From: Alphaproteobacteria bacterium
Lineage (GTDB): Bacteria; Pseudomonadota; Alphaproteobacteria; UBA828
DNA length: 8,106 nucleotides
Direction: 5' to 3'
NCBI GenBank assembly: GCA_018668475.1
Contig: JABJCZ010000258.1
Span: 1-8,106 of the forward strand
Position 1 is the stretch's first letter; each line of letters opens with the position of its first letter. This document shows, in pieces, positions 1 to 6,489 of the stretch. The translations under genes and the position numbers were made by a program. A model generated the notes under the pieces. The model worked only from the letters and a program-made list of their open reading frames with translations, was not told the DNA's origin and did not search any database.

Positions 1-1084
1 CGCGGCCGCGCAACTGGTCCGCCAGCTCCACCAATTGTGCCGCGCCTGTAGCACCAATGGGGTGGCCCTTGCTGATGAGCCCACCGCTCGGGTTAATTGG
101 CATGTTCCCGCCCATGCTGGTGCGGCCCGAGCGCATCAGCGACACCGCCTCACCAGGCGCACAGAACCCCAATTGCTCCGACAAAATGAATTCCGCCGGT
201 GCCGCTGCATCATGTATCTCCACCACATCAAGTTCCGCCGGGCCGATGCCGGTTTCTTCATACACCGCCTCCGCAGCCAGCGTGGCCACTGGCGCCATCT
301 TGGGATCATCCCCCTGGCCGGAGCGCAAGGCACAGGCCAGCACTTCGACCGGCAGCACGTTCTTGCGCAGCGCATAGTCCTCACTCATCAGCACCAGCGC
401 CGCCGCGCCATCACCAATGGACGAACACATGAGCAGCCGCAGCGGATCGGCGATCAAACGGCTGTCGAGAACTTCATCAGCTGTGACAGCCTTGCGAAAC
501 TGGGCGTGGGGATTGAGCGCGCCGGCCTGGCGCTGCTTCACCGACACGCCGGCGAAATCTTCTACCGTGGCACCGGTGTGGCTCATGTAATCGCGCGCGA
601 CATCGGCATAGAGGTCCATGAAGACTGACCCGGTGCCCGCACCATCGGGCGAAATGCGCGCTTTCAGTTCTTCAAGTTCCTGGAGGTCGGCTGCCGCCTC
701 CAGCGCCTTCATGGGCACTGTGCGGTCCTCGTTGCTCATTTTCTCGGCGCCGATTGCCAGCGCCACATCGCATTGACCGGACGCCACCGCCATCCAGGCC
801 AGATGAAATGCAGTCGACGACGACGCGCAGGCGTTCTCGACATTGACGATGGGCTTGCCCAACAGCCCGGTGTGCCGCAACGCCACCTGGCCCCGCACAC
901 ATTCCTGCCCGATCAACAACCCGCCGGCCGCATTGCCGAACATGACCATGCCAACCTCGGACGCGGTCGCATCGGCATCAACCAACGCCGCCGCTACGGC
1001 TTCAGATGCAAGGTCACGCAGGCTCGTCTCCTGAAACCGGCCAAAGTCGGTCATGCCGGTTCCGGCAATCACCACCTGTTGCAT
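1..1084 (-). CDS. SCP2-type thiolase / acetyl-CoA acetyltransferase-like protein, C-terminus cut by window edge
   Basis: This frame is open from an ATG at 1082-1084 to the window edge and gives 361 residues, so perhaps 20-35 C-terminal residues are missing compared with the usual 385-395. A GGGGAG lies 3-4 bases upstream of the ATG. The fold is thiolase: NVENACASSS at residues 81-90 holds the nucleophilic cysteine Cys86, EIHDAAAPAE lies at 289-298, and GGLISKGHPIGATGAAQ at 334-350 is the conserved oxyanion/His loop (His341). HD in place of the NEAF-type loop places it in the SCP2-thiolase / lipid-transfer-protein group, which cleaves or forms 3-ketoacyl-CoA in the cytoplasm. In SCP2 thiolases this loop is normally HDCF, its Cys being the second catalytic cysteine; here it is HDAA. 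The activity may therefore differ (hydrolase, aldolase-like, or unusual thiolase). No signal peptide or membrane segment is seen. Family call is firm; exact reaction is not. Confidence 0.93.
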   Translation of the reverse strand, partial: MQQVVIAGTGMTDFGRFQETSLRDLASEAVAAALVDADATASEVGMVMFGNAAGGLLIGQECVRGQVALRHTGLLGKPIVNVENACASSSTAFHLAWMAVASGQCDVALAIGAEKMSNEDRTVPMKALEAAADLQELEELKARISPDGAGTGSVFMDLYADVARDYMSHTGATVEDFAGVSVKQRQAGALNPHAQFRKAVTADEVLDSRLIADPLRLLMCSSIGDGAAALVLMSEDYALRKNVLPVEVLACALRSGQGDDPKMAPVATLAAEAVYEETGIGPAELDVVEIHDAAAPAEFILSEQLGFCAPGEAVSLMRSGRTSMGGNMPINPSGGLISKGHPIGATGAAQLVELADQLRGR

Positions 1085-1237
1085 AATCTCCCCCGTACAC
1101 CTCAATTTCGGGCCACACCAACTGTGGGCCACGCAATAGGTCCGCACCATAGCGCTCCGCACCCACAGGGGAAAGATATCCGCTGCCTTGCCCGCGTTGA
1201 GATTGAAACCGCAACTCCCGGGTGAAACGCGCTGCCA

Positions 1238-1277
1238 ATCACATTTTCGTCAGCAATCCGCACGAAAACCTTGTGAT
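1238..1277. promoter_or_regulatory. Bulged inverted repeat in the intergenic region, possible operator or RNA hairpin
   Basis: ATCACA-TTTTCGT (1238-1250) faces ACGAAAA (1262-1268) and TGTGAT (1272-1277). The two paired blocks are 7 bp and 6 bp, around an 11-base loop, with a 3-base bulge (CCT, 1269-1271) on one side. It lies 111 bases upstream of the preferred start of the membrane-protein gene and overlaps its possible -35 element. No U-tract follows on the plus strand, so it does not look like a terminator in that direction. The TCACA/TGTGA arms are oriented the opposite way to a CRP site. Function unknown; the structure itself is directly visible. Confidence 0.4.
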
Positions 1278-1298
1278 GCGTAATATCGAAACCATACT
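1271..1298 (+). promoter_or_regulatory. Possible sigma70-type promoter for the small membrane-protein gene
   Basis: TTGTGA (1271-1276) is separated by 16 bases from CATACT (1293-1298), in a locally AT-richer stretch of an otherwise GC-rich intergenic region. Transcription would start near 1305, upstream of both candidate ATGs (1329 and 1389). The match is moderate and rests on pattern alone. The rest of 1085-1388 holds no convincing gene. It does contain a further imperfect dyad at 1110-1130 (CCACA/TGTGG core), 26 bases upstream of the thiolase start, which could be an operator for that gene. Confidence 0.25.
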
Positions 1299-1388
1299 TG
1301 CACTAACACGCACAACAGAAGTGGTCTTATGAGGCGACCGTTCGCCCCGGGGGCCGGTAAACCAAGAGTGCAATGCTGGGGGATTTCA

Positions 1389-1976
1389 ATGGACTTCAAG
1401 CTAATTCGGCGACTTGTATGGGATAAAACCACCGAACGAACGACCTATACGCTGGCACTCTTCGTCGGCACGCTCATCAACGTTTATGGTCAGATTGTTG
1501 TGCCCTGGATGCGCGGCGCGCAGGACCCGCTGGCTGTTTTGCCGCAGGAATTTGGTGATCGGCCCATACTGACGGGGCTGTCAGTCCTCCTCGGCTATGT
1601 GTTCCCCTTCTGTGTTGGCACGTATTCATCTGTCGCCACCCGTTACAAAAACCGCCGTGTTGAATCGATTGCTGATTTCCCTGAGCGCAAGCCAGACCCC
1701 GTGTTCCGCGCAGCCAACAGCGGGCGACTGGTTGAGACCGGGGCAACAACACAAGTGATGTTTGACCATCATCGCATTGCTTCAGCGCAGGACATGGTGG
1801 GAGAAGCGATGTGGGCCGAGATCGTGAACCGCGCAGGGCCTGGCAGTGGCCTGCGGGTTCACTTCACGCCGGAAGACGCCTGGTACATCATTTCCCATGC
1901 ACCAACGCCGAATGACGAAATCAACGTCTACCTCACGCGGATCAGCCGCGAACACCTGGAGGAGATGAGCGCCTAG
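1389..1976 (+). CDS. Unrecognised small membrane protein, two TM helices plus possible degenerate PAS domain
   Basis: I do not recognise a named family. The product is 195 residues from the ATG at 1389, which has GGGGGA five bases upstream. An ATG at 1329 in the same frame would add 20 basic, non-hydrophobic residues but has only a weak GAAGTGG upstream, so 1389 is preferred. Two hydrophobic segments (about residues 20-40 and 60-82) should span the membrane; a charged stretch with YKNRR (86-90) follows. Residues about 102-190 are soluble and read like a weak PAS domain: PDPVFR at 102-107, then SGRLVETG, and a closing strand INVYLTRISREHL that resembles the end of PAS domains just before an output helix. 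No output domain follows. It converges on the PAS-cyclase gene with 39 bases between them. A membrane sensor or partner in cyclic-nucleotide signalling is a guess from location. That it is a real gene is fairly sure; its role is unknown. Confidence 0.75.
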   Translation: MDFKLIRRLVWDKTTERTTYTLALFVGTLINVYGQIVVPWMRGAQDPLAVLPQEFGDRPILTGLSVLLGYVFPFCVGTYSSVATRYKNRRVESIADFPERKPDPVFRAANSGRLVETGATTQVMFDHHRIASAQDMVGEAMWAEIVNRAGPGSGLRVHFTPEDAWYIISHAPTPNDEINVYLTRISREHLEEMSA

Positions 1977-1986
1977 CCCCGCCTCG

Positions 1987-2010
1987 CCTGAGCCGCTTTA
2001 CCTGAGCCGC
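1987..2010. repeat. Short direct repeat between convergent genes
   Basis: CCTGAGCCGC occurs at 1987-1996 and again at 2001-2010, a 14-base period, between the stop codons of the membrane protein and the cyclase. A 7-bp inverted repeat, GCCGCCT (2006-2012) and AGGCGGC (2032-2038), spans the cyclase stop codon. It could help terminate transcription but has no T-tract. Probably minor. Confidence 0.3.
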
Positions 2011-2015
2011 CTGGC

Positions 2016-3290
2016 CTAAGGTGCTTCTCCGAGGCGGCCCTCAAGCTCTTCGTGGATGCGCTTCAGTTCTTCCAGCGCCTCCCTGATCTTGCGACTGTCG
2101 GAAATGCTGACTTCAACGTGCTTGCCGACGCGGGTCATTGTGTTGTCCACGGCGTCTTCGTCCTTCAGCTTTTCAAGCCGGTAGACCGGCACCGAGCGCG
2201 AAAATCCTTTGGGCGTCACATTGCCCACCGACGTACACTCCGCCACATCCTTGATCAGCAGATGGGTCGCCTCGGAAATGACGATCGTGTCTGCCTCGGC
2301 GGCATCCTGCAAACGCGAGGCGAGATTTACCGGGCGGCCAAGTGCGGTGTAATCAAGTCGCTGATCCGAGCCAAAATTACCAACCGTTGAAAAGCCGGAC
2401 GCGATGCCGGTGCGCACCCGCAACGGCGCTGACAGGCCCTGACTTTGCCAAACCTTCTGCAGTTCCGAAATACGTCGGCGCATGGCCAGGGCCATCCGCG
2501 CGCACCTGATGGCGTCCTCGCTATCCCCAGCGGTCTCAGGGTCACCAAAGAATACCATCATGGCATCGCCGATAAACTTGTCGATGGTGCCGCCGTGTTC
2601 CAGCGCGATGTTGGACATCTCGGACAGATACGTATTGATGATCGACGCGAGGCGCTCAGGCTCCAGCCCGTCGCTGATGTTGGTAAATCCCTCCATGTCG
2701 GAGAAGAAGATGGTCAAATTCTTGCGGGTAAAGCTTTGAGTAATGTCCGCCGTGCCTGAAAAGATCGACTGATACAGTTGCGGCGAAAGGTATTTGGCGA
2801 GCCGGTTGGCAAGACTTTCCAGCTCCCGGGTCTTTTGTTCGATGGTCTCGCGATCGCGAATTTTATCTTCCAGAAGCTGCTCGCGCTCACGGCGCAACTC
2901 AAACTCGGTCGTGCGGTCAACAAACTGCCCCTGCACGCCGTTCAGGTATGAAAAATTCTCGTCCTCCGTATAGGTCGAGAGCAGCGAGAACACCCGCTCC
3001 TTGCCATCAATCTGAATTTCGATCTGTGGAATGAGCACCTGGCCGTTGGCCTTGAGGTCGGCGGAAAACGAGCGAATTTGCGCCGCCTCGACGCCGAGCT
3101 GCTGCAGCACATCCGGAAACCAAGCGTTTGAGACATTGCCCAGAATCGGAAAGAAAGAACGAAAATTCTCGTTCACCTTGATGATGCGCAAGTCGGTATC
3201 AGCATAAAAACACGCCGTAATCGCATTGCGGAAATTGAAGAAACTCAGCTCAACGATATTCGACCTGTCAAAGAGGTCTTCAATTTTCAT
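2016..3290 (-). CDS. PAS domain-containing class III adenylate/guanylate cyclase
   Basis: A 424-residue soluble signalling enzyme that should make cyclic AMP (or cGMP) from the nucleoside triphosphate as a homodimer. In order: an N-terminal PAS-like sensor at about 18-125, ending in QFVDRTTEFELRRE; a charged coiled coil at about 126-168; the helix LAKYLSPQLYQSIF (164-177) that commonly precedes these domains; the cyclase domain at about 188-372; and a charged helical tail at about 378-424. All key residues are visible: metal Asp198 (FFSDMEGFT) and Asp242 (FIGDAMMVFF), purine-selecting Lys238 and Thr315 (the Lys/Thr pair typical of bacterial adenylate cyclases), and transition-state Asn322 and Arg326 (VNLASRL). 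It is therefore predicted active with ATP preference. No membrane segment or signal peptide is seen. The ATG at 3288-3290 is preceded by a purine-rich GGAGGGGAG. It is divergent from the amidohydrolase. The PAS ligand is unknown. Confidence 0.96.
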   Translation of the reverse strand: MKIEDLFDRSNIVELSFFNFRNAITACFYADTDLRIIKVNENFRSFFPILGNVSNAWFPDVLQQLGVEAAQIRSFSADLKANGQVLIPQIEIQIDGKERVFSLLSTYTEDENFSYLNGVQGQFVDRTTEFELRREREQLLEDKIRDRETIEQKTRELESLANRLAKYLSPQLYQSIFSGTADITQSFTRKNLTIFFSDMEGFTNISDGLEPERLASIINTYLSEMSNIALEHGGTIDKFIGDAMMVFFGDPETAGDSEDAIRCARMALAMRRRISELQKVWQSQGLSAPLRVRTGIASGFSTVGNFGSDQRLDYTALGRPVNLASRLQDAAEADTIVISEATHLLIKDVAECTSVGNVTPKGFSRSVPVYRLEKLKDEDAVDNTMTRVGKHVEVSISDSRKIREALEELKRIHEELEGRLGEAP

Positions 3291-3353
3291 ACTGTGCTCC
3301 CCTCCCCCCTGCCAACGACAAGCCAGAAACCGGCTACATCAACAGGGCCAGAG

Positions 3354-3381
3354 ACTATGCCGTTCAGCCCGTCGCCCGCAA
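3354..3381 (-). promoter_or_regulatory. Possible promoter for the cyclase gene
   Basis: Read on the minus strand, TTGCGG (3376-3381) is followed after 16 bases by CATAGT (3354-3359). This would give a leader of about 60 bases before the cyclase ATG. The -35 candidate overlaps the left arm of the 3372-3410 dyad. Pattern match only, weak -10. Confidence 0.2.
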
Positions 3382-3410
3382 GTAAGCATAGTGCAACTTT
3401 CCGCGGGCGA
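3372..3410. promoter_or_regulatory. Inverted repeat between divergent genes, candidate operator
   Basis: TCGCCCGC (3372-3379) is matched perfectly by GCGGGCGA (3403-3410), 8 bp per arm with 23 bases between. It sits in the 200-base region separating the divergent cyclase and amidohydrolase genes, where a shared regulator would bind. The arms are GC-rich in a GC-rich genome, so chance is possible. I see no CRP-like TGTGA-N6-TCACA site here. Confidence 0.3.
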
Positions 3411-3490
3411 ACGGTTGCGGTAGCCTGCCGGCCATCACCCGATTTACCGTCAATATGTTTGTGGGGAGAAAGACCAGTGAGCGCAAATTC

Positions 3491-4750
3491 ATGAACACAG
3501 ACCCAAACGCCCGCAAAGCCGCAGAAGCGGTTGACGAAGCGCGTCTCTGGCAGCGGCAGATGGATATGGCCGCCATTGGCGCCCTGCCCAATGGCGGTGT
3601 CAATCGCGCAGCCCTGAGCCCGGAGGATATTCGCGCCCGCAAGTTGATGATCGACTGGGCGAGCGAGTTAGGTTTCGAAGTTTCGACCGACGCCATTGCG
3701 AACCTCTATGTGCGCCGCGCCGGGCGCAACGCTGATGCCCCCCCCGTTGCCACCGGCAGTCACCTCGACAGCCAGCCAAAGGGCGGCAAGTTTGATGGCG
3801 CCTACGGCGTGGTCGGCGGGTTTGAAGCCCTTGAGGCCATCCACCGCGCCGGTATAGAGACGGAGCGCCCGATTGACGTGATCGCCTGGACCAATGAAGA
3901 AGGCGGGCGCTACCAGCCCGGTGTCATGGGTTCATCGCTCTATGTCGGGGACGACGCTCACGAAAAAATGCTGCCCTTGGTCGATACCGACGGAATCAAA
4001 CTGGCGGATGCCCTGGCCGACACCCTGGCCTCGACCCCCGGCCTGCCGACACGCACTTTTGGCGCTCCGATGAGCGCCTATGTCGAGGCCCACATCGAGC
4101 AAGGCCCAAGGTTGGAGAACGCTAACAACACTATCGGCGTCGTTAGCGGCATTCAGGGATTGTTCTGGTTTGGTGTCGAAGTGATCGGCGATGAAGCCCA
4201 TGCCGGGACCACGCCACTCAAGGGCCGCAAGGATGCGCTGAAGGCTGCCGTCTCGATGGTGGCCGCGCTGGAAGACCTGATGGCAGACGAAACCGATACC
4301 GTCCGCTTTACGGTCGGTCGGTTCGAGTGCCATCCGGGGGCGCCAAGCACAGTGCCGGGGCGGGTGTATTTCACCATCGATTTCCGCCACCCGGACCCAG
4401 CTGTCATCGCGCGCCTGACAGCCGGCATCGCCCCCACGTGTGAAGCCAACGCGCGCAACTGCTCGGTCAGCGTCAGTCCGATTATCGCCAGCGCACCGGT
4501 GGACTTTGACCCCGCCGTGGTTGACCTCGTCCGCGCATCCGCCAGCGAGCTTGGCTTAACCCATATGGACATGCCTTCCGGGGCCGGGCATGACGCTGGG
4601 CATATCGCGGGCCTCTGTCCGACCGGCATGATCTTCGTGCCCTGCGAAAAAGGCATCAGCCACAATGAGGCTGAGAACGCAACGCCGGCGGACCTCGCTG
4701 CCGGTTCCCGAGTGCTCGCCGCAACGCTGGTCAAGCTGGCAAATAGATAA
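3491..4750 (+). CDS. Zn-dependent hydrolase of the M20 family, N-carbamoyl-L-amino-acid amidohydrolase / ureidopropionase / allantoate amidohydrolase type
   Basis: This cytoplasmic enzyme should hydrolyse a carbamoyl (ureido) amide, as in release of an amino acid, CO2 and ammonia from N-carbamoyl-amino acids. It has 419 residues from the ATG at 3491, the usual family length. The ATG at 3455 would add 12 residues but has no ribosome site, whereas GGGGAGAAAG and GTGAG lie upstream of 3491. Family marks: RLWQRQMDMAAIGALPNGGV near residues 18-37, metal ligands His91 (GSHLDS) and Asp102 (FDGAYG), catalytic/ligand Glu136-Glu137 (TNEEGGRY), His201 (EAHIEQGP), the dimerisation-domain HAGTTP (His237), DFRHP (Arg299), GHDA (His367) and SHNEAE (His391). 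The catalytic set looks intact. It is 42 bases upstream of an LLM oxidoreductase on the same strand and probably co-transcribed with it. The exact substrate cannot be chosen among hydantoin-derived, pyrimidine-derived or allantoate compounds. Confidence 0.94.
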   Translation: MNTDPNARKAAEAVDEARLWQRQMDMAAIGALPNGGVNRAALSPEDIRARKLMIDWASELGFEVSTDAIANLYVRRAGRNADAPPVATGSHLDSQPKGGKFDGAYGVVGGFEALEAIHRAGIETERPIDVIAWTNEEGGRYQPGVMGSSLYVGDDAHEKMLPLVDTDGIKLADALADTLASTPGLPTRTFGAPMSAYVEAHIEQGPRLENANNTIGVVSGIQGLFWFGVEVIGDEAHAGTTPLKGRKDALKAAVSMVAALEDLMADETDTVRFTVGRFECHPGAPSTVPGRVYFTIDFRHPDPAVIARLTAGIAPTCEANARNCSVSVSPIIASAPVDFDPAVVDLVRASASELGLTHMDMPSGAGHDAGHIAGLCPTGMIFVPCEKGISHNEAENATPADLAAGSRVLAATLVKLANR

Positions 4751-4780
4751 ACCAATTCAGACCCAGATCCCCCATACCCC

Positions 4781-4786
4781 AAGGAG
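4781..4786 (+). promoter_or_regulatory. Strong ribosome binding site for the LLM oxidoreductase
   Basis: AAGGAG six bases before the ATG at 4793 is the best Shine-Dalgarno match in the window and fixes this start. It stands in the short 42-base gap after the amidohydrolase stop, which shows no terminator. Confidence 0.75.
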
Positions 4787-4792
4787 ACAATC

Positions 4793-5686
4793 ATGCGCAT
4801 TGGCGCCATTTACCCCCAGATCGAAGTAGGTGATGACCCCGGCGCCGCGCGCGCCTTCGCCGTCGCCATGGAAGATCTCGGCTTTGACCACATTCTCGCA
4901 TTTGACCATGTAGTCGGGGCCAACCCGAAGACTCATGACCTGAAGGGCCCCTACTCCAGCGACGATGCGTTTTTGGAGCCCTTCGTCATGTACGGATGGA
5001 TGGCGGCCATCACCAAACGTATCGAGTTCGTCACCGGCATCCTCATCGCTCCTCAGCGCCAGACGGCTTTGATTGCCAAGCAGGCGGCGACGCTGGATTT
5101 CCTCTCGGGCGGGCGATTTCGTATGGGAATCGGCGTCGGCTGGAACGACGTGGAATATGAAGCGCTCGGCCAGGACTTCAGCACCCGCGGCAAGCGCTCG
5201 GAGGAGCAGATCGAACTGCTGCGTGAGCTCTGGACCAAGCCGCTGGTCACCTTCAAGGGCAAGTGGGATACCATCACCGATGCCGGCCTGCTGCCGTTGC
5301 CCAAACAACGCCCCATTCCGATCTGGATCGGTGGCCACGCCGACGCGACACTCCGCCGTGCCGCCAGGATGGCGGACGGCTGGATTCCGTTGTTTCCGCC
5401 AAACGACGCCGGCATTGCGGAGATGGACAAGTTTCGCGGCTACGTGGCGGACGCCGGTCGCAGCATGGATGACATCGGCATTGAGAGCTGGATCAACGTC
5501 GGCGATTACGACGACGGTTACGGTGCCAGCTACAAAACCGAAGAAAGCTGGGTCGACTGGACGACAACCTGGAAGAGTCAGGGCGCCAGCCATATCAGCG
5601 TCAACACGATGATGGCCGGGCTGACGACAATCGACCAGCACATCGAGAAGCAGGCCCAGTTCAAGGCCGTGATCGACGGGATCTAG
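4793..5686 (+). CDS. LLM-class (luciferase-like) flavin or F420-dependent oxidoreductase
   Basis: A complete 297-residue TIM-barrel oxidoreductase of the luciferase-like superfamily. It most resembles the Rv2161c-like F420-family group by its order of motifs: LAFDHVVG at 35-42, a strand with TGILIAPQR at 81-89, LDFLSGGRFRMGIGVGWNDVE at 101-121, RELWTKP at 144-150, and PIWIGG followed by ADATLRRAARMADGWIP at 176-199, the phosphate-binding end of the barrel. Members reduce or oxygenate small molecules with FMN or F420. Alphaproteobacterial members often have unknown cofactor use, and nothing here decides it. It is 42 bases behind the amidohydrolase, suggesting one transcript and a shared substrate. 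A second LLM protein of the same type is at 7570-8106. Family certain, reaction unknown. Confidence 0.93.
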   Translation: MRIGAIYPQIEVGDDPGAARAFAVAMEDLGFDHILAFDHVVGANPKTHDLKGPYSSDDAFLEPFVMYGWMAAITKRIEFVTGILIAPQRQTALIAKQAATLDFLSGGRFRMGIGVGWNDVEYEALGQDFSTRGKRSEEQIELLRELWTKPLVTFKGKWDTITDAGLLPLPKQRPIPIWIGGHADATLRRAARMADGWIPLFPPNDAGIAEMDKFRGYVADAGRSMDDIGIESWINVGDYDDGYGASYKTEESWVDWTTTWKSQGASHISVNTMMAGLTTIDQHIEKQAQFKAVIDGI

Positions 5687-5711
5687 GCTTTGCCACGACA
5701 GAAAAAAGCTG

Positions 5712-5747
5712 GGCCCGGCGACACAAGGCTGGGCCGGTGACCGGGCC
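5712..5747. promoter_or_regulatory. GC-rich inverted repeat enclosing the GTG start of the UPF0178 gene
   Basis: GGCCCGG (5712-5718) pairs with CCGGGCC (5741-5747). The start codon GTG (5737-5739) lies between the arms and inside a tighter palindrome CCGGT-G-ACCGG (5734-5744). GCTGGGCC also recurs exactly 20 bases apart (5708-5715 and 5728-5735), so alternative pairings exist. An RNA fold could hide the start or attenuate read-through from the LLM gene. No T-tract follows, so a plain terminator is unlikely. Confidence 0.35.
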
Positions 5748-6210
5748 TGCGGCGACATTACCGGAAATTTATGTCGACGCCGATGCCTGCCCGGTAAAGG
5801 ACGAGGTGATGCGCGTGGCCGAGCGCCACGGGCTCACCGTCCACATGGTCGCCAACTCCTTAATGCGTTACAGCACCCACCCGGGGGTCAATTTCGTTGT
5901 GGTGGCGGAGGGCGCCGATGCGGCGGACGACTGGATCGCCGAGCACATTGGCGCACAGGGGATCGCGATTACCGCCGATATTCCCCTTGCCGCGCGCTGT
6001 CTCGCGGCGGGCGGCCGGGCGCTCGGACCTACGGGGAAATCATTTACGGACGACAGCATCGGTATGGCGCTGGCCATGCGTGAGCTCAAATCCGACCTGC
6101 GCGAGACAGGCGAAATCAGCGGCGCCAACCCGTCTTTTACAAAAAAAGACCGTTCACGCTTTCTCGAAACTCTCGAAAACACTGTCCAGGCGGTGCGCCG
6201 AGGGGCCTGA
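5737..6210 (+). CDS. yaiI: UPF0178 (DUF188) family protein, YaiI/YqxD-like
   Basis: A 157-residue cytoplasmic protein of the widely conserved but functionally uncharacterised UPF0178 family, placed by fold comparison near PIN-like nucleases. Family marks are all present: IYVDADACPVKDE at 11-23 with the acidic pair Asp14/Asp16, TADIPLAARCL at 79-89, and GKSFTDDSIGMALAMRE at 100-116. Length matches the usual 145-160. The start is GTG at 5737; no ATG exists in frame between the preceding stop and the IYVDAD motif, and the only purine stretch upstream is AAGG near 5725-5728, so initiation may be weak. It follows the LLM gene by 50 bases but is a housekeeping-type family, so it may simply share the transcript. 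It converges on the small CxxC protein. The symbol is by family resemblance only. Confidence 0.93.
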   Translation: MTGPAATLPEIYVDADACPVKDEVMRVAERHGLTVHMVANSLMRYSTHPGVNFVVVAEGADAADDWIAEHIGAQGIAITADIPLAARCLAAGGRALGPTGKSFTDDSIGMALAMRELKSDLRETGEISGANPSFTKKDRSRFLETLENTVQAVRRGA

Positions 6211-6246
6211 CCGAGCCCTTTACGTGCGACCGTCCGCTACGCCAAG

Positions 6247-6429
6247 TCAGGCGCTACCGTTGCGCCAGCTACCGGAGGACTTGCACCGTTTGCAAATCCG
6301 CTCACCAGCCCACTCGCTGGGAAACTCTTCGCGGCACTTGAGACACTGCCGTTCCTTGGCTGCAGGCACGTTATCGGCGCCCAAAACCAAGTCCGTTGCT
6401 TCAATCTGTGTATCTGCTAAATCCGTCAT
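6247..6429 (-). CDS. Small four-cysteine putative zinc-ribbon protein
   Basis: A 60-residue protein with CLKC at 29-32 and CKRC at 46-49, i.e. CX2C-X13-CX2C, which should bind one zinc. The intervening EEFPSEWAGERI and following basic KSSGSW resemble short hypothetical proteins I recall from alphaproteobacteria, with a C..C-F.S.W.GeRiC..C pattern. The first 25 residues are acidic and probably disordered. No membrane segment is seen. The role is unknown; nucleic-acid or protein binding is common for such ribbons. There is no Shine-Dalgarno in front of the ATG at 6427-6429 (CCCCC immediately upstream), but a TATTTA lies six bases away, so the transcript may be leaderless. It converges with the UPF0178 gene, 36 bases apart. 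The Cys spacing and AT-rich upstream region support a real gene. Confidence 0.75.
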   Translation of the reverse strand: MTDLADTQIEATDLVLGADNVPAAKERQCLKCREEFPSEWAGERICKRCKSSGSWRNGSA

Positions 6430-6435
6430 GGGGGT

Positions 6436-6464
6436 TAAATAGCGGATTTTGAACGGAATTACAC
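6436..6464 (-). promoter_or_regulatory. Possible promoter giving a leaderless transcript for the small CxxC protein
   Basis: On the minus strand TATTTA (6436-6441) ends six bases before the ATG, so transcription would begin at or next to the start codon. A weak GTGTAA (6459-6464) lies 17 bases upstream as -35. The wider region is clearly more AT-rich than its surroundings. Pattern only. Confidence 0.25.
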
Positions 6465-6489
6465 CCTCTTATCGCATGTTAACCACAAT

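Noticed and set aside
35..628. Plus-strand open frame of 197 codons
   Set aside because: Lies fully opposite the thiolase, whose motifs are intact; composition (rich in Arg, His, Gln) is typical of an antisense shadow.
1238..1277. CRP/FNR-type site suggested by TCACA and TGTGA
   Set aside because: The half-sites are in the reverse order and 28 bases apart, not the TGTGA-N6-TCACA arrangement.
1987..2038. Bidirectional rho-independent terminator between the convergent genes
   Set aside because: The 7-bp inverted repeat has a 19-base spacer and no T-tract on either side; kept only as a short repeat.
3455..3490. N-terminal extension of the amidohydrolase from the ATG at 3455
   Set aside because: No ribosome site precedes it, and the extra 12 residues exceed the usual family N-terminus; not excluded.
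4153..4809. Minus-strand open frame of 218 codons
   Set aside because: Antisense to the M20 amidohydrolase, with Ser/Arg/Ala-rich low-complexity translation and no motif.
4757..5758. Long minus-strand open frame of 333 codons opposite the LLM oxidoreductase
   Set aside because: It is antisense to a gene with clear family motifs, no ribosome site is evident and the translation shows no recognisable domain; a by-product of GC-rich codon use.
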